Below, piece after piece: positions 8,825 through 18,794 of a DNA stretch of 64,000 nt (positions are counted from its first letter, which is position 1; the number at the start of each line of letters is the position of its first letter). The DNA is taken from the NCBI RefSeq assembly GCF_023015695.1, contig NZ_JALKAS010000002.1, positions 764,501-828,500 on the forward strand, in the 5' to 3' direction. The DNA is from Jannaschia sp. S6380. GTDB lineage: Bacteria > Pseudomonadota > Alphaproteobacteria > Rhodobacterales > Rhodobacteraceae. The notes below the pieces were generated by a model that saw nothing but the letters and a program-made list of their open reading frames with translations, was not told the DNA's origin and made no database searches. The position numbers and the translations under genes are program-made.

Positions 8825-9538
8825 ATGCGCATACCCTTCGTCGCCGCCACCTTCGGGATCCTTCTGACGGCCTGCGTCGCGGTCGAGACAAGTCCTTCCG
8901 CACCGGCACCCGCGCCTGCTGGGCCGGTGCCGGACCGTGTGTCCAGCTCGACGGCCGCGTCGAACTTCCAGGCCGCCGTCCGCCGGGTTGAGCCGGTGGC
9001 CGAAAGCCTGTGCCGACAGCGGGCTGGGGATCGGCTGAACTGCGATTTCCTGATCCGGGTGGACCCCAACCGGAACGCGCCGCCCAATGCGTTCCAGTCG
9101 CTCGACCGGTCCGGACGCCCGGTGGTGACCTTCACCCGCGCCCTGATCGCCGAGGCCCGCAACCGTGACGAGATCGCCTTCGTCGTCGGCCACGAGACCG
9201 CCCACCATATCGAAGAGCACATCGCCCGCCAGCAGCGTTCGGCCGCGACGGGCGCCCTGGTCGGCGGGCTGATCGCCTCGGTCGCAGGGGCGGACGGTCG
9301 CACGGTGAACGAGATCAGCCGCATCAGCGCGGGCGTCGGCGCGCGCCGGTTCTCCAAGGAGCATGAGCTGGAGGCCGATGCGCTGGGCACGATCATAACG
9401 GCACGGGCCGGGTTCGACCCGGTTCGCGGTGCGCGGTTCTTCACCCGCATTCCCGATCCCGGCGACCGCTTCCTGGGGACGCATCCGCCCAACGCCGACC
9501 GCATCGACGTCGTGCGCCGCACCGCGGCGGGGCTTTGA
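8825..9538 (+). CDS. M48-family zinc metalloprotease lipoprotein
   Basis: A 237-residue secreted protease. The signal peptide ends in the lipobox LLTAC (Cys17), so it should be membrane-anchored in the periplasm. The zinc site is HETAH (His123, Glu124, His127) with the third ligand in the downstream helix EHELEADALG (Glu181). This layout is that of M48 peptidases such as LoiP and BepA, which handle outer-membrane protein quality control, though no TPR domain is present here. ATG 8825 is chosen for GGGAGAA upstream and the complete signal peptide; the frame extends further 5' without conserved sequence. Confidence 0.9.
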   Translation: MRIPFVAATFGILLTACVAVETSPSAPAPAPAGPVPDRVSSSTAASNFQAAVRRVEPVAESLCRQRAGDRLNCDFLIRVDPNRNAPPNAFQSLDRSGRPVVTFTRALIAEARNRDEIAFVVGHETAHHIEEHIARQQRSAATGALVGGLIASVAGADGRTVNEISRISAGVGARRFSKEHELEADALGTIITARAGFDPVRGARFFTRIPDPGDRFLGTHPPNADRIDVVRRTAAGL

Positions 9539-9605
9539 CCGGGCGTCGCAGGCCCCGGGCCGCGCCGGTCGCATGACCCGATCGTGACTGGCGGGGAGCG
9601 TGCGG

Positions 9606-10409
9606 ATGCGTAGGGTCGGGCCGATGCGCTGTCTGATCCTTCTGATGCTACTGGTCGCCGGGCCGGCCCTGGCCTGCGGCCCCGATCGTGACTGCCCGCT
9701 TGGGGACCGGTCCTACAACTTGCGCCTGCCGGACGGGTGGGACGGCGCCTCGCCCCTTCCGGTTCTGCTGCATTTCCACGGTTGGGGCCGGCAGGGGGAG
9801 GTCCCGCTGGGCTCGCCGCGCACGGGTGGGGCCGCGCGGCGGGCAAGGTTCCTGATGGTCACGCCAGACGGGCTGAACCGCAGCTGGGATTTTCGCCGTA
9901 CCGGCGGGCGCGACACGCCCTTCGCCGAGGCCGTCCTGCGCGACGTCGCCCGGCGCTATCCGGTCAATGGGCGGCTGGTCGTGTCGGGATACAGCTGGGG
10001 CGCACTGATGGCCGCGCGTTTCGCCTGCGAGACCTCGGTCGAGGTGTCGGCCCTGCTGCTGGTGGCCGGGGCATTTCCGCCGGACACGCCCTGCGACGGC
10101 AGGCCAATGCGGGTCAGCCACGTCCACGGCACGACGGATACGGTGCTGGACTTTCCCTATGGCCCGGGCGGCGATCCGACCCATGCCGTGGCGCTGTGGA
10201 AGCGCCATATGGGCTGCGGCCCCCGCACGCGGAGGTTCGACTGGCAGGCCGTTAGCTGGCTGACGCATACGCGGCACGAGTGGGACTGCGCGGCCGGTCG
10301 GTTGACGATGGACGTCCACGGGGCCAGCCACCTGATCCCGCGGGGATGGTTCGCCCGCCACCTTGCCGAGATCGCGGATATGCCCACGACCCGAGCCGCC
10401 GGGCGCTAG
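9606..10409 (+). CDS. Secreted PHB-depolymerase/feruloyl-esterase-like hydrolase
   Basis: An alpha/beta hydrolase of about 267 residues with a signal peptide ending near GPALAC. The nucleophile elbow is GYSWG, and the acid and His are probably the Asp in GTTDTVLDF and the His in GASHLI. The layout (HFHGWG oxyanion loop, then GYSWG) resembles the LpqC/polyhydroxybutyrate depolymerase and feruloyl esterase group, so it probably acts on an extracellular ester; the substrate is not determined. ATG 9606 with GGGGAG 8 bases upstream is preferred; GTG 9600 and ATG 9624 are alternatives. Its TAG stop interlocks with the rimO stop in one CTAG. Confidence 0.82.
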   Translation: MRRVGPMRCLILLMLLVAGPALACGPDRDCPLGDRSYNLRLPDGWDGASPLPVLLHFHGWGRQGEVPLGSPRTGGAARRARFLMVTPDGLNRSWDFRRTGGRDTPFAEAVLRDVARRYPVNGRLVVSGYSWGALMAARFACETSVEVSALLLVAGAFPPDTPCDGRPMRVSHVHGTTDTVLDFPYGPGGDPTHAVALWKRHMGCGPRTRRFDWQAVSWLTHTRHEWDCAAGRLTMDVHGASHLIPRGWFARHLAEIADMPTTRAAGR

Positions 10410-11803
10410 GTCGCCGTCGGCCCGCCCCGGGCCGGCCCGTCGACCGGACGGCCCCAGAGGTCGTATTCCGACGCCTCGTCCACCTCGACGGTCAGGATGT
10501 CACCGGGTGAGAGGTCACGGAACCCCTCGTCGATGAACAGGTTGCCGTCGATCTCGGGCGCGTCGGCCTTGGTGCGACAGGTCGCGCCCTCGGCGTCGAC
10601 GGCATCGACGATCACGTCCATCCGCCTGCCCACCTTGGCGGAAAGCTTGGCCGCCGAAATCGCCTGTGCCCTCTCCATGAAGCGGGCGAAACGATCCTCC
10701 TTCACGTCATCTGGCACGTGATCGGGCAGGGCATTCGACCGGGCGCCGGCGACGTTCTCGTAGCGGAAGGCGCCCACGCGATCGAGCTGCGCCTCGTCAA
10801 GCCAGTCGAGAAGGGTCTCGAACTCGGCCTCCGTCTCGCCGGGATAGCCGACGATGAAGGTCGAACGCAGCGTGATGTCGGGGCAGATGCCGCGCCATTC
10901 GGCAATCCGGTCCAGCGTCCTTTCGGCATGGGCGGGGCGGGCCATGCGGCGCAGCGTGTCGGGATGCGCATGCTGGAACGGCACGTCCAGATAGGGCAGG
11001 ATCGCGCCCTCGGCCATCAGGGGCACCAGGTCGCGCACGAACGGGTAGGGATAGACGTAGTGCAGCCGGACCCAGGCCCCGAGCGTGCCCAGGTCGTGCG
11101 CCAGGTCGACGATATGCCGGCCCGGCCCCGCCCGATCCTTCCGGTCCGTCCCGTAGGCGGATGTGTCCTGGCTGATGACCAGCAGCTCCCTCACGCCGGC
11201 CTCGACCAGCTTTTCTGCCTCGCGCATCACCGCCTTGTGAGGGCGGGAGGCGAGTCGACCGCGCATGTCGGGGATGATGCAGAACTTGCACTTGTGATTG
11301 CAGCCCTCGGATATCTTCAGATAGCTGAAATGCCGCGGCGTGAGGCTGACGCCCGATGCGGGCAACAAGTCGACGAACGGATCCGGCGCAGGCGGGGCCA
11401 CGGCGTGGACGGCATCCAGCACCTGTTCGTATTGCTGCGGTCCGGTCACGGCCAGCACCTTGGGATGCGCGCCGGTGATGTAATCCGGGTCGGCGCCCAG
11501 GCATCCGGTCACGATGACGCGGCCGTTTTCACGCAAAGCCTCGCCGATGGCATCCAGGCTTTCGGCCTTGGCGGAGTCGAGGAAACCGCAGGTGTTCACG
11601 ATCACGGCTTCCGCCCCGTCATAGTCCGGGCTGATGGCGTATCCTTCGGCCCGCAGGCGGGTCAGGATACGCTCGCTGTCGACCAGCGCCTTCGGGCAGC
11701 CCAGGCTTACCATGCCGATCTTCGGTTGCCCGGGCCGGGCATCGGCGGGCAGGACGGCGCGCGGGGCGAGGTCGGGGCGCAGGTCGGGCGGGTTCTGGGA
11801 CAT
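10406..11803 (-). CDS. rimO: Ribosomal protein S12 methylthiotransferase RimO
   Basis: RimO is a radical-SAM enzyme that adds a methylthio group to Asp89 of ribosomal protein S12. The 465-residue product shows the N-terminal UPF0004 domain with cluster cysteines in [19 protein letters not shown] and TGCLGADP, the radical-SAM motif CNHKCKFC, and a C-terminal TRAM domain from roughly residue 395. The motif [13 protein letters not shown] plus the ending YDLWG separate RimO from MiaB. ATG 11803 is used; ATG 11815 is four codons upstream. It is divergent from the AsmA gene and convergent with the esterase. Confidence 0.95.
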   Translation of the reverse strand: MSQNPPDLRPDLAPRAVLPADARPGQPKIGMVSLGCPKALVDSERILTRLRAEGYAISPDYDGAEAVIVNTCGFLDSAKAESLDAIGEALRENGRVIVTGCLGADPDYITGAHPKVLAVTGPQQYEQVLDAVHAVAPPAPDPFVDLLPASGVSLTPRHFSYLKISEGCNHKCKFCIIPDMRGRLASRPHKAVMREAEKLVEAGVRELLVISQDTSAYGTDRKDRAGPGRHIVDLAHDLGTLGAWVRLHYVYPYPFVRDLVPLMAEGAILPYLDVPFQHAHPDTLRRMARPAHAERTLDRIAEWRGICPDITLRSTFIVGYPGETEAEFETLLDWLDEAQLDRVGAFRYENVAGARSNALPDHVPDDVKEDRFARFMERAQAISAAKLSAKVGRRMDVIVDAVDAEGATCRTKADAPEIDGNLFIDEGFRDLSPGDILTVEVDEASEYDLWGRPVDGPARGGPTAT

Positions 11804-11897
11804 GATGGGGCACATAGGCGCCGCATGGCCGGCACGGAACCCCTTGCGACCGGTGCGGCGGCAATTCATCGTCCCCGTGGGCCGGGGAGGATCGCGG

Positions 11898-13889
11898 ATG
11901 AAATGGTTGCTGCGGGGCGGACTGACGTTCCTGACGCTCGTGCTTGTCGCGGTGGTCGTCCTGTTCCTGGTGCCGGCGGAACGGGTGGCGCAACTGGCCG
12001 CCGACAGGTTCGCGGCACAGACGGGTCGGGCGCTGACCTTCGGCGGGCCGGTCCGCGCGACCCTGTGGCCGACGCTCGGCGTGCGGGCGGAGGATGTGGC
12101 CATCGCGAACGCCGATTGGGCCGGGGAAGACCCGCTCTTGCTGGCGGGGCTGCTCGAAGTGGGGATTTCTCCCGGCTCGCTTCTCGGTGGTGACATCCGG
12201 ATCGAGACGCTGCGTTTGGTCGACGCCCGCCTGGTCCTGGAACGCCGCGCCGACGGCATCGGCAACTGGGAGATGACCACCGGAGAGTCGGCGTCGTCGC
12301 CGTCTTCGGACGGAGGCGCCGGGTCCGGGCGCGGCCTGTCGATCGAACAGGCGGAGGTCACCGGGGCCGACATCACCTGGATCGACCGGGCTGCCGGCCG
12401 AACGCTGCGCGCCCGCGCCGTCGACGTGAAGACCGGATCCTTCGACCCCGACGGCGCCGCTGAAATCACGGGCTCGGCCCTGGTCGGCGGGCGTGCCATT
12501 CAAGTAGAGGCCTCGGCCACCGCCTTGCAGCAGCTTCTTGACGGCGCGCTGACGCCCATAGCATTGGCGGTGACCGCCGGTGCCACCTCCCTGCGCCTCG
12601 AAGGTCGCGCCGACCTCGACCCGCTGTCGTTCGAGGGGCGCATGGCCGCGCGCAGCGGGGACGGGTTCGCCGTGCTCGACGCCTTCGGGATCGCCCCGCC
12701 CGACCTTCCGCGGGGCTTGGGTGCCGGCGATGTCGAACTCGACGCGGCCCTGACGCTCGCCCCCGTCGGCACGCTACATCTGCGCGACATGGTGGCCGAT
12801 CTGGACCAGAATCGTCTGACCGGCGCGATGGACGTCGACCCCCGCGGTGCGCGTCCGGCGATCACGGCCACGATTGCGGCCGAGGCGCTGGACCTCACAT
12901 CCATCAGCCGCAAGGGACAGGGCGGTGAAAGCGCGATCGTCGCCGAGACCGGCTGGGGCCGGGATCCGATCGACGCCTCGGGCCTGTTTACGGCCGACGC
13001 GGACGTCACGCTCACCGCCGGTCCGGTCACGCTGGGCGACGCGACGCTGGACGATGTCGCCGCCCGTCTGCTGGTGCAGAACGGCCGCGCGGTCGTCACG
13101 TTTCAGCCGATCCGCGCCTATGGCGGCACCGTCACAGGCGATTTTGTCGTCAACGGTCGCGGCGGTCTTTCCGCACGCGCCGATCTGCGCATGGCGGGTT
13201 TGCGGATGCAGCCATTCCTGACCGATTTCGCGGATTTCGACCGTCTGATCGGCGAGGCGGACCTGACCGTGAACCTGCTGGGCGTCGGCGACACGGCTCA
13301 GGCCCTCGTCGAAAGTCTGGACGGCGATGTCGGGCTGCGCGTGGGGCAGGGCGAACTGCTGGGCCTCGATATCGGGGGCATGGTGCGTACACTGGACCTG
13401 TCCTATCGCGGCGAGGGCCAGAAGACGATCTTCGACGACATCACGGCCAGCTTCATCGTCCGCGACGGCGTGGCGAGCGGCGACGACCTTCGGCTGTCGG
13501 CGCCCTATCTGGTGGCCACCGGCGCGGGCGAGATCGACCTAGGCGCCCGCCGGATCGACTATCGCCTGATCCCGGTCCTGCGGCGCGACGGTGATGACCG
13601 GGGCGTCTCCGTCCCGCTGTCGATCGAGGGGCCCTGGGCCGATCCGCGCATCCGGCCCGATCTGGAATACGTCGCCCGCCAGAAGCTGGACGCCGAGCGC
13701 GAGGAGCTGGAGGCGCGTGCCCGCGCGGAGGCGGAGGCCGCCCGAACCCGCGTCGAGGACGTCGCCCGCGAGAAGCTGGCCGAGGAGCTGGATATCGCGC
13801 CCGAAGCGCTCGACAGCCGGAAGGCGATCGAGGATGCGATCGTCGACCGCGTGGGCGAGCAGCTGATCGACTTGTTGCGGGACCGCTGA
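11898..13889 (+). CDS. AsmA-family envelope protein
   Basis: A 663-residue protein with one N-terminal membrane helix (residues ~5-26), then a long beta-rich periplasmic region. The early motif [21 protein letters not shown] pattern (here [16 protein letters not shown]) and the C-terminal block with [17 protein letters not shown] and [20 protein letters not shown] are typical of AsmA proteins. These are thought to bridge inner and outer membranes and move phospholipids. The last ~80 residues are a charged helix rich in Glu, Ala and Arg. ATG 11898 has GGGGAGG 8 bases upstream. Position beside psd-pssA fits a lipid-related role. Confidence 0.9.
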   Translation: MKWLLRGGLTFLTLVLVAVVVLFLVPAERVAQLAADRFAAQTGRALTFGGPVRATLWPTLGVRAEDVAIANADWAGEDPLLLAGLLEVGISPGSLLGGDIRIETLRLVDARLVLERRADGIGNWEMTTGESASSPSSDGGAGSGRGLSIEQAEVTGADITWIDRAAGRTLRARAVDVKTGSFDPDGAAEITGSALVGGRAIQVEASATALQQLLDGALTPIALAVTAGATSLRLEGRADLDPLSFEGRMAARSGDGFAVLDAFGIAPPDLPRGLGAGDVELDAALTLAPVGTLHLRDMVADLDQNRLTGAMDVDPRGARPAITATIAAEALDLTSISRKGQGGESAIVAETGWGRDPIDASGLFTADADVTLTAGPVTLGDATLDDVAARLLVQNGRAVVTFQPIRAYGGTVTGDFVVNGRGGLSARADLRMAGLRMQPFLTDFADFDRLIGEADLTVNLLGVGDTAQALVESLDGDVGLRVGQGELLGLDIGGMVRTLDLSYRGEGQKTIFDDITASFIVRDGVASGDDLRLSAPYLVATGAGEIDLGARRIDYRLIPVLRRDGDDRGVSVPLSIEGPWADPRIRPDLEYVARQKLDAEREELEARARAEAEAARTRVEDVAREKLAEELDIAPEALDSRKAIEDAIVDRVGEQLIDLLRDR

Positions 13890-13949
13890 CCGGCTCGCTG
13901 GACCCTGCCGGTGGCGCGCGCTATCTGCCTTTCAACAAAGGGGTCCAGC

Positions 13950-14645
13950 ATGAGCGTCAGTCTCGTCGGAACATTCGTCAAGCCGGTCCACCGCGAGGGG
14001 CCGAAGTTCATCGCGGGTTTCGCCCTGGTGACGGTCCTGCTGTGGCTGCTGTGGGAACCGCTGGGCGTGCTCGGCCTGCTTCTGACGGTCTGGTGCTACT
14101 ACTTCTTCCGCGACCCGGACCGCACCGTCCCGATGGACGAGGGGCTGATCGTCTCGCCCGCCGACGGGGTCGTCTCGCTGATCGAACCCGCGGTGCCGCC
14201 GGCGGAGCTGGACCTGGGCGCCGCGCCGCTGATGCGGGTGTCGGTGTTCATGTCGGTCTTCGACTGCCACGTGAACCGCGCGCCCGTCGCCGGTGACGTG
14301 ACCGAGGTGGCCTACCGGCCCGGCAAGTTCCTGTCGGCCGAACTCGACAAGGCGTCCGAGGAGAACGAGCGCAACGGGCTCGTCCTGACGATGGCCGACG
14401 GCACCCGCATCGGCGTCGTCCAGATCGCCGGTCTGGTCGCGCGCCGCATCCTCTGCGAGGTCGACACCGGCGCGATGCTGGACCGTGGCGACCGCTTCGG
14501 GATCATCCGCTTCGGCTCGCGGCTGGACGTCTACCTGCCCGAGGGGACCGCGCCCCGCGTGTCGGTGGGTCAGAAGATGATCTCGGGCGAATCCGTGCTG
14601 GCGGTTCTGGGCGACGACAGGCCCGCGACCGCGAGGACCGAATAG
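13950..14645 (+). CDS. psd: Phosphatidylserine decarboxylase (short, PSD-A type)
   Basis: Makes phosphatidylethanolamine from phosphatidylserine. The 231-residue length and the cleavage context [11 protein letters not shown], with Gly-Ser where the proenzyme self-cleaves to create the pyruvoyl group, identify the short PSD-A class of alphaproteobacteria. An N-terminal hydrophobic hairpin (residues ~20-50) anchors it to the inner membrane, and the pattern [13 protein letters not shown] is conserved. The start is ATG 13950. The TAG stop abuts the ATG of pssA directly, so the two genes form one translational unit. Confidence 0.96.
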   Translation: MSVSLVGTFVKPVHREGPKFIAGFALVTVLLWLLWEPLGVLGLLLTVWCYYFFRDPDRTVPMDEGLIVSPADGVVSLIEPAVPPAELDLGAAPLMRVSVFMSVFDCHVNRAPVAGDVTEVAYRPGKFLSAELDKASEENERNGLVLTMADGTRIGVVQIAGLVARRILCEVDTGAMLDRGDRFGIIRFGSRLDVYLPEGTAPRVSVGQKMISGESVLAVLGDDRPATARTE

Positions 14646-15380
14646 ATGCCGCGCCTGCGCGAGCGGCGCGAGGGTGGGCAACTTCCGCTGGTCTGGCTGG
14701 TGCCCAACATGGTCACGCTGCTGGGGCTGTGCTTCGGCCTGACCTCCATCCGCTTCACCTTCGCCGATCAGTTCAGCCTTGCCGCGGGCCTCTTGATCCT
14801 CGCGGCGCTGGTCGACGGGATGGACGGGCTTCTGGCGCGGCGCCTGAACGCCGCCTCGCCCTTCGGGGCCGAGCTGGATTCGCTGTCGGACTTCGTCTGC
14901 TTCGGCGTCGCGCCGGCGCTGCTGGTCTATCACTTCGCGCTCGAAGGGTTGGCCGGGATGGGCTGGCTGGCCGCGCTGACCTATGCGATCTGCTGCTGCC
15001 TGCGGCTGGCGCGCTTCAACGTCGCCGCCAAGGACGAGACCAACGACAAGGGGTCGTTCACCGGCGTCCCGGCGCCGGCGGGTGCGATGCTGTGTCTGTT
15101 TCCGGTGACGCTGTACCTCGCGGAGTTCGCCGATCTGCGCGAGTTGCAGTTCCTGGTCGCGATCTGGGTGCTGTTCGTCGGTGGCATGATGATCTCGCGC
15201 TTCTCGACGATCTCGCTCAAGGCGGTGCGGATCAGCCGCGACAACGCGGTCTATGTCCTGTTGGGCGCGGCGGTGGTGATCGGACTGATGCTGACGCGGA
15301 TCTGGCTGTTCCACGTGGCCGCCACGTTCATCTACCTGGGCCTGCTGGCCTGGGGCATCGCCCGGAAGCGGCGCGCCTGA
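14646..15380 (+). CDS. pssA: CDP-diacylglycerol--serine O-phosphatidyltransferase
   Basis: Catalyses CDP-diacylglycerol + serine to phosphatidylserine, the step before Psd. The 244-residue protein has the CDP-alcohol phosphotransferase signature D-G-x2-A-R-x8-G-x3-D-x3-D, seen as DGMDGLLARR followed by FGAELDSLSD. About seven hydrophobic segments follow the usual topology. The gene begins immediately after the psd stop with no gap. The pair psd-pssA makes phosphatidylethanolamine; a separate pcs at 21.7 kb gives phosphatidylcholine. Confidence 0.96.
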   Translation: MPRLRERREGGQLPLVWLVPNMVTLLGLCFGLTSIRFTFADQFSLAAGLLILAALVDGMDGLLARRLNAASPFGAELDSLSDFVCFGVAPALLVYHFALEGLAGMGWLAALTYAICCCLRLARFNVAAKDETNDKGSFTGVPAPAGAMLCLFPVTLYLAEFADLRELQFLVAIWVLFVGGMMISRFSTISLKAVRISRDNAVYVLLGAAVVIGLMLTRIWLFHVAATFIYLGLLAWGIARKRRA

Positions 15381-15399
15381 GGCACGCCGCCCAGCCGCG

Positions 15400-16008
15400 T
15401 CAGCGGCGCCTGTCGCGGCGCGATGACATCGGCTGGAACGCGACCGAGACATGCGCCTCGCAATAGGGCTTGCCCGCCTGCACCGGCAATCCGCAGAACC
15501 AGAACTTCTCGGTCGCCGGGTCGCCGATCGGCCATTTGCAGGTGCGCTCGGTCAACTCCATCAGGCTGATCTTCTTGGCCGTCTTCTCGACCGCGTTCAC
15601 CTTGGCCAGCGCCTCCGGGCTGATCTCGTTGGCCGACGGCTGCGGCGGCAGCGGTTGGCCCGCCATCAGCGGTTTGCGCAGCGGCGTGACGTTGGTGCCC
15701 TGTGGCACGGCGGCCATCGTGCGCGGCTCGTCGTCGTCCTCCTCCGCCTCGGACGGGGCTGGCGGCGTCTCGGCGGCGGGGATTTCCTTCGGTTCGGGCT
15801 TGGTGGCCTTCGGCGCGGGCTTGGTCGGCGCGGCGGCCTCGGTCGGCTTGGCCTCGTCGGAATTGCGGTTCGACAGGCCCAGGCGGTGGACCTTGCCGAT
15901 CACCGCGTTGCGCGTCACGCCGCCAAGTTCCTTGGCGATCTGCGATGCGCTGGCGCCTTCGCCCCACATCCGCTTGAGCGTCTCGACGCGGTCGTCGGTC
16001 CAGGCCAT
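15400..16008 (-). CDS. gcrA: GcrA family cell-cycle regulator
   Basis: GcrA binds sigma-70 RNA polymerase and activates promoters carrying CcrM-methylated GANTC sites in alphaproteobacteria. The 202-residue product has the N-terminal helix-turn-helix segment MAWTDDRVETLKRMWGEG and GGVTRNAVIGKVHRLGLSN, a Lys/Glu/Pro/Ala-rich linker (residues ~53-145), and a C-terminal Cys/His block (TCKWPIGDP, FWFCG, GKPYCEAH) that contacts sigma. ATG 16008 has GAGGAGA upstream. I see no GANTC in the 131 bases to the divergent ABC permease gene. Confidence 0.95.
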   Translation of the reverse strand: MAWTDDRVETLKRMWGEGASASQIAKELGGVTRNAVIGKVHRLGLSNRNSDEAKPTEAAAPTKPAPKATKPEPKEIPAAETPPAPSEAEEDDDEPRTMAAVPQGTNVTPLRKPLMAGQPLPPQPSANEISPEALAKVNAVEKTAKKISLMELTERTCKWPIGDPATEKFWFCGLPVQAGKPYCEAHVSVAFQPMSSRRDRRR

Positions 16009-16139
16009 GGAAGTCTCCTCGAATTGCCCCAGCCCCGGCCGCAAGCCTCTTGAGTGGGGTGGCGATCCCGGGGGAAATGCTATTGTAAGCACGGCGCGGC
16101 GCCGTCACAAGGCGGGCCGCCACGTCCCGGAGGATCGCG

Positions 16140-16973
16140 ATGACCGAAACGACCGCAATGCCACAGGATCGCGGCGCGTCCGCCCGCCAGGGCGTGCGCC
16201 GTTTCGGCCGCGTCAACTGGCTCGGTCTGCAGACGCTGATCCTGCGCGAGACACGTCGCTTCATCGCCGTCTGGACGCAGACCCTGCTGGCCCCGCTGGC
16301 GACGGCGGCGCTGTTCCTGCTGGTATTCAGTCTGGCCGTCGGCACGCGGCGGGGCGACGTGATGGGCGTGCCGTTCGTGCATTTCCTGGCACCCGGCATC
16401 CTGATGATGACGGTGATCCAGAACAGCTTCGCCAACGTCTCCTCCTCCATCGTCATCTCGAAGGTGCAGGGCAACATCGTCGACACGTTGATGCCCCCGC
16501 TTTCGGCCACCGAACTGGTGGTCGGGTATCTTGCCGGCGGCATCCTGCGGGGCATGATGGTCGCCGTTGCCATCGCGGCGCTGATGTTCCCGTTCATCGG
16601 CCTGGGCATCCACAACCCGGTGGCGGCGCTGGTCTGGGTGGCGTTGGGCGGTGCGTTCCTGGGCGCGCTGGGCATCGTGGCGGGGGTGTTCGCCAACAAG
16701 TTCGACCAGATGGCGGCGATCACCAACTTCATCGTCACACCGCTCAGCTTTCTGTCGGGCACCTTCTACTCGATCGAGGGGCTGCCGCCGCTGATGCAGG
16801 CGCTGAGCCATGCGAATCCGGTCTTTTACCTGATCGACGGCCTGCGCCATTCGGTGCTGGGCGTCTCCGACAGTTCGCCCTGGCTGGGTTTCGTCGTTGT
16901 CGCCCTGACCACGCTGGGGGTCGCGGGCATCGGCTGGTGGATGTTCCGCACGGGCTACCGGTTGAAGTCGTGA
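16140..16973 (+). CDS. ABC-2 type transporter permease
   Basis: A 277-residue permease of the ABC-2 family with six hydrophobic segments and the conserved tail features PLSFLSGTFYSIEGLPPLMQ and NPVFYLIDGLRHSVLG. These resemble YadH/NodJ-type exporters of lipids, sugars or drugs. No ATP-binding subunit is adjacent: the 5' neighbour is divergent gcrA and the 3' neighbour is a serine hydrolase. ATG 16140 has GGAGGATCGCG upstream. The stop overlaps the GTG start of the hydrolase frame as GTGA, so the two were once translationally coupled. Confidence 0.88.
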   Translation: MTETTAMPQDRGASARQGVRRFGRVNWLGLQTLILRETRRFIAVWTQTLLAPLATAALFLLVFSLAVGTRRGDVMGVPFVHFLAPGILMMTVIQNSFANVSSSIVISKVQGNIVDTLMPPLSATELVVGYLAGGILRGMMVAVAIAALMFPFIGLGIHNPVAALVWVALGGAFLGALGIVAGVFANKFDQMAAITNFIVTPLSFLSGTFYSIEGLPPLMQALSHANPVFYLIDGLRHSVLGVSDSSPWLGFVVVALTTLGVAGIGWWMFRTGYRLKS

Positions 16974-17968
16974 TCCGCCTGGCGCTGCTGCTGGCCTGTC
17001 TCGCCGCGCCCCTGCGCGCGGAACCTGCGGTCGAGGCCGAGCGCCTGGCTGCCGCCCACGGAACCGTCGCCGTCGTCGCCGTCTGGACGAAGGACGACGG
17101 CGCCCGGATCGCCGTCGCCGGTCGTCGGCATGCCGGTGGCGATCCGGTCGTGCGGTCGGACGCCTGGCACATCGGATCGCTGACGAAGGCGATGACCGCC
17201 ACGCTGGCCGCGCGGATGGTCGCGCAGGGGCGGATCGAATGGGATACGCCGATCGGCGACCTGCTTCGCGCGGCCAAGCCATGGCGGGACGTCACGCTTG
17301 CCGAACTGCTCAACCACCGATCCGGCATGGCGGCGAACCTGCCGCGCTGGCGCGCGGTCCTGCGCCCGGGCCGTGCGACCTATGCGGCGCATATGCTGTC
17401 CTCCGCGCCCGCGACGCCGCGGGGCGAGACGGAATATTCCAACGCCGGTTACGTCGTGGCCGGCGCCATGCTGGAAGCCGCCGGCGGTGCCCCGTGGGAG
17501 GACCTTCTGCGTCGTCACGTTCTGAACCCGTTGAGGATGGAAGGCGCGGGCTTCGGGGCGCCCGACGCGATCTGAGGTCGCCGGCCAGAGCCGGTGCCGC
17601 CGGGGCCCGGGGCGGACAACATCCCGGCGATGGGGCCGGCCGGCACGGTGCACCTGCCGCCGGCGGCGATGATGCGGTTCCTGGCTGTCCACGCGGCCGA
17701 GGATCCCGCGTTCCTGCCGCCCGACGCCTGGGACCGGCTGCACGGGCCCGTGGGTCGATACGCGATGGGCTGGCGGAGGGCCGGTGACGGGCTGGCGCAT
17801 TTCGGCAGCAACACGGCCTGGATGGCCCAGATGTGGATCGGCGAGGGGCGGGCCGTCTTCGTGGCCGTCAACGCGGGCGGCGAGGCGGCGAAGTTGGAAA
17901 CGGAGCGGGTGCTGATGCGCCTTGCCGAAGCCGCCCCTCCCGCCACGCCAACAGCGCCGCGCCCATGA
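16970..17968 (+). pseudogene. Serine hydrolase (beta-lactamase class C fold) interrupted by an in-frame TGA
   Basis: Starting at GTG 16970, the frame encodes a signal peptide (MIRLALLLACLAAPLRA) and a beta-lactamase/D-Ala-D-Ala-peptidase-like domain: SLTK (Ser-x-x-Lys nucleophile motif) and EYSNAGY (Tyr-x-Asn motif). At 17573-17575 a TGA stop occurs, but the same frame continues with clearly homologous sequence: PVPPGPGADN, MGPAGTVHLPP, and HFGSNTAWMAQ, the third active-site motif (His-x-Gly), to a stop at 17968. Replacing TGA by TGG would give Ala-Ile-Trp-Gly-Arg, where relatives often have Trp-Gly. Either a recent nonsense mutation or a base error. The intact protein would have 332 residues. 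The last 101 bases overlap the convergent transporter gene. Confidence 0.82.
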
Positions 17969-18794
17969 GGATCAGCGCCGCGCCGGCGAAGCCCACCGCG
18001 TCCGGGATCACGCCGAACAGCGCCGCGTCGTAGAGGCCGGCGAAGACCAGCACGAGGTAGCTGAACGGGGTCACGAAGCTCGCATCCCCGCGCGCCAACG
18101 CGTTGACATACAGGATCTGCGCCAGGGCCATCGTGACCCCCAACGCCGCCAATGCCCACCACTGCGAACCCGTGGGCGGCTGCCAGCCGGGCAGCGCGGC
18201 CGCGCAGGACAGGACAAGGCCCAGGACGTTCGCCCAAATCAGCGTTGCGAGCAGCGCCTCGTTCCGGGTCAGGCGCTTGATGACCATCACCTCGCAGGCC
18301 AGGAAGCAGGCCGCCGCCAGCGCCAGCAACGCGCCGGGCGCCACGATCCCCGCACCCGGCCTGAGGAGCAGCACCGCCCCCGCCAGCGCGATCGCGGCCG
18401 CGCCCCACCGCACCGGGCCGGGCCGCTCGCCCAGCAGCGGGATGGCCAGGAACATTGCCAGCACCGGGTTCAGAAAGGTGATGGCCGTCGCCTCCGCCAG
18501 CGGGATCGCGGCGGCGGCGGCGAACAGCAACGTCACGCCGGACCAGCCGCAGACCACGCGCAGCGCGTGCCAGGGCGCGTTGGCCGGATTCAATCGCGGG
18601 CGAAGATGGGCGGCGATCGCGAGGATCGTGACCGCCCCGAACAGGTAGCGGCCGAACGTGACCTGAACGGGGGGCAGCGGTGACCCCAGCACTTCGGTGC
18701 CGAGGGCCTTGGCCAGAAGTGTCGTCACCGCGATCAGCGCCGTGGCGGCGACCATGAAGGCCGCGGCCTTGCGGTTGTCGGGGGCGGGCGTCAC
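17868..18794 (-). CDS. EamA/DMT-family transporter
   Basis: A 308-residue inner-membrane protein with ten hydrophobic segments in two EamA repeats. Typical phrases are [38 protein letters not shown] in repeat 1 and [37 protein letters not shown] in repeat 2 (shown in pieces). Such proteins export metabolites or amino acids; substrate unknown. GTG 18794 overlaps the argF stop as GTGA, so it is the third gene of an argD-argF-transporter run. The 3' end overlaps the serine hydrolase frame on the other strand by 101 bases. Confidence 0.86.
   Translation of the reverse strand: MTPAPDNRKAAAFMVAATALIAVTTLLAKALGTEVLGSPLPPVQVTFGRYLFGAVTILAIAAHLRPRLNPANAPWHALRVVCGWSGVTLLFAAAAAIPLAEATAITFLNPVLAMFLAIPLLGERPGPVRWGAAAIALAGAVLLLRPGAGIVAPGALLALAAACFLACEVMVIKRLTRNEALLATLIWANVLGLVLSCAAALPGWQPPTGSQWWALAALGVTMALAQILYVNALARGDASFVTPFSYLVLVFAGLYDAALFGVIPDAVGFAGAALILMGAALLAWREGRLRQGASAPAPFPTSPPRRPR

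Noticed and set aside
16009..16139. GANTC methylation sites controlling gcrA or the divergent ABC gene
   Set aside because: No GANTC occurs in this intergenic region.
16140..16973. Complete ABC export system
   Set aside because: No ATP-binding subunit is adjacent, so only a permease can be claimed here.
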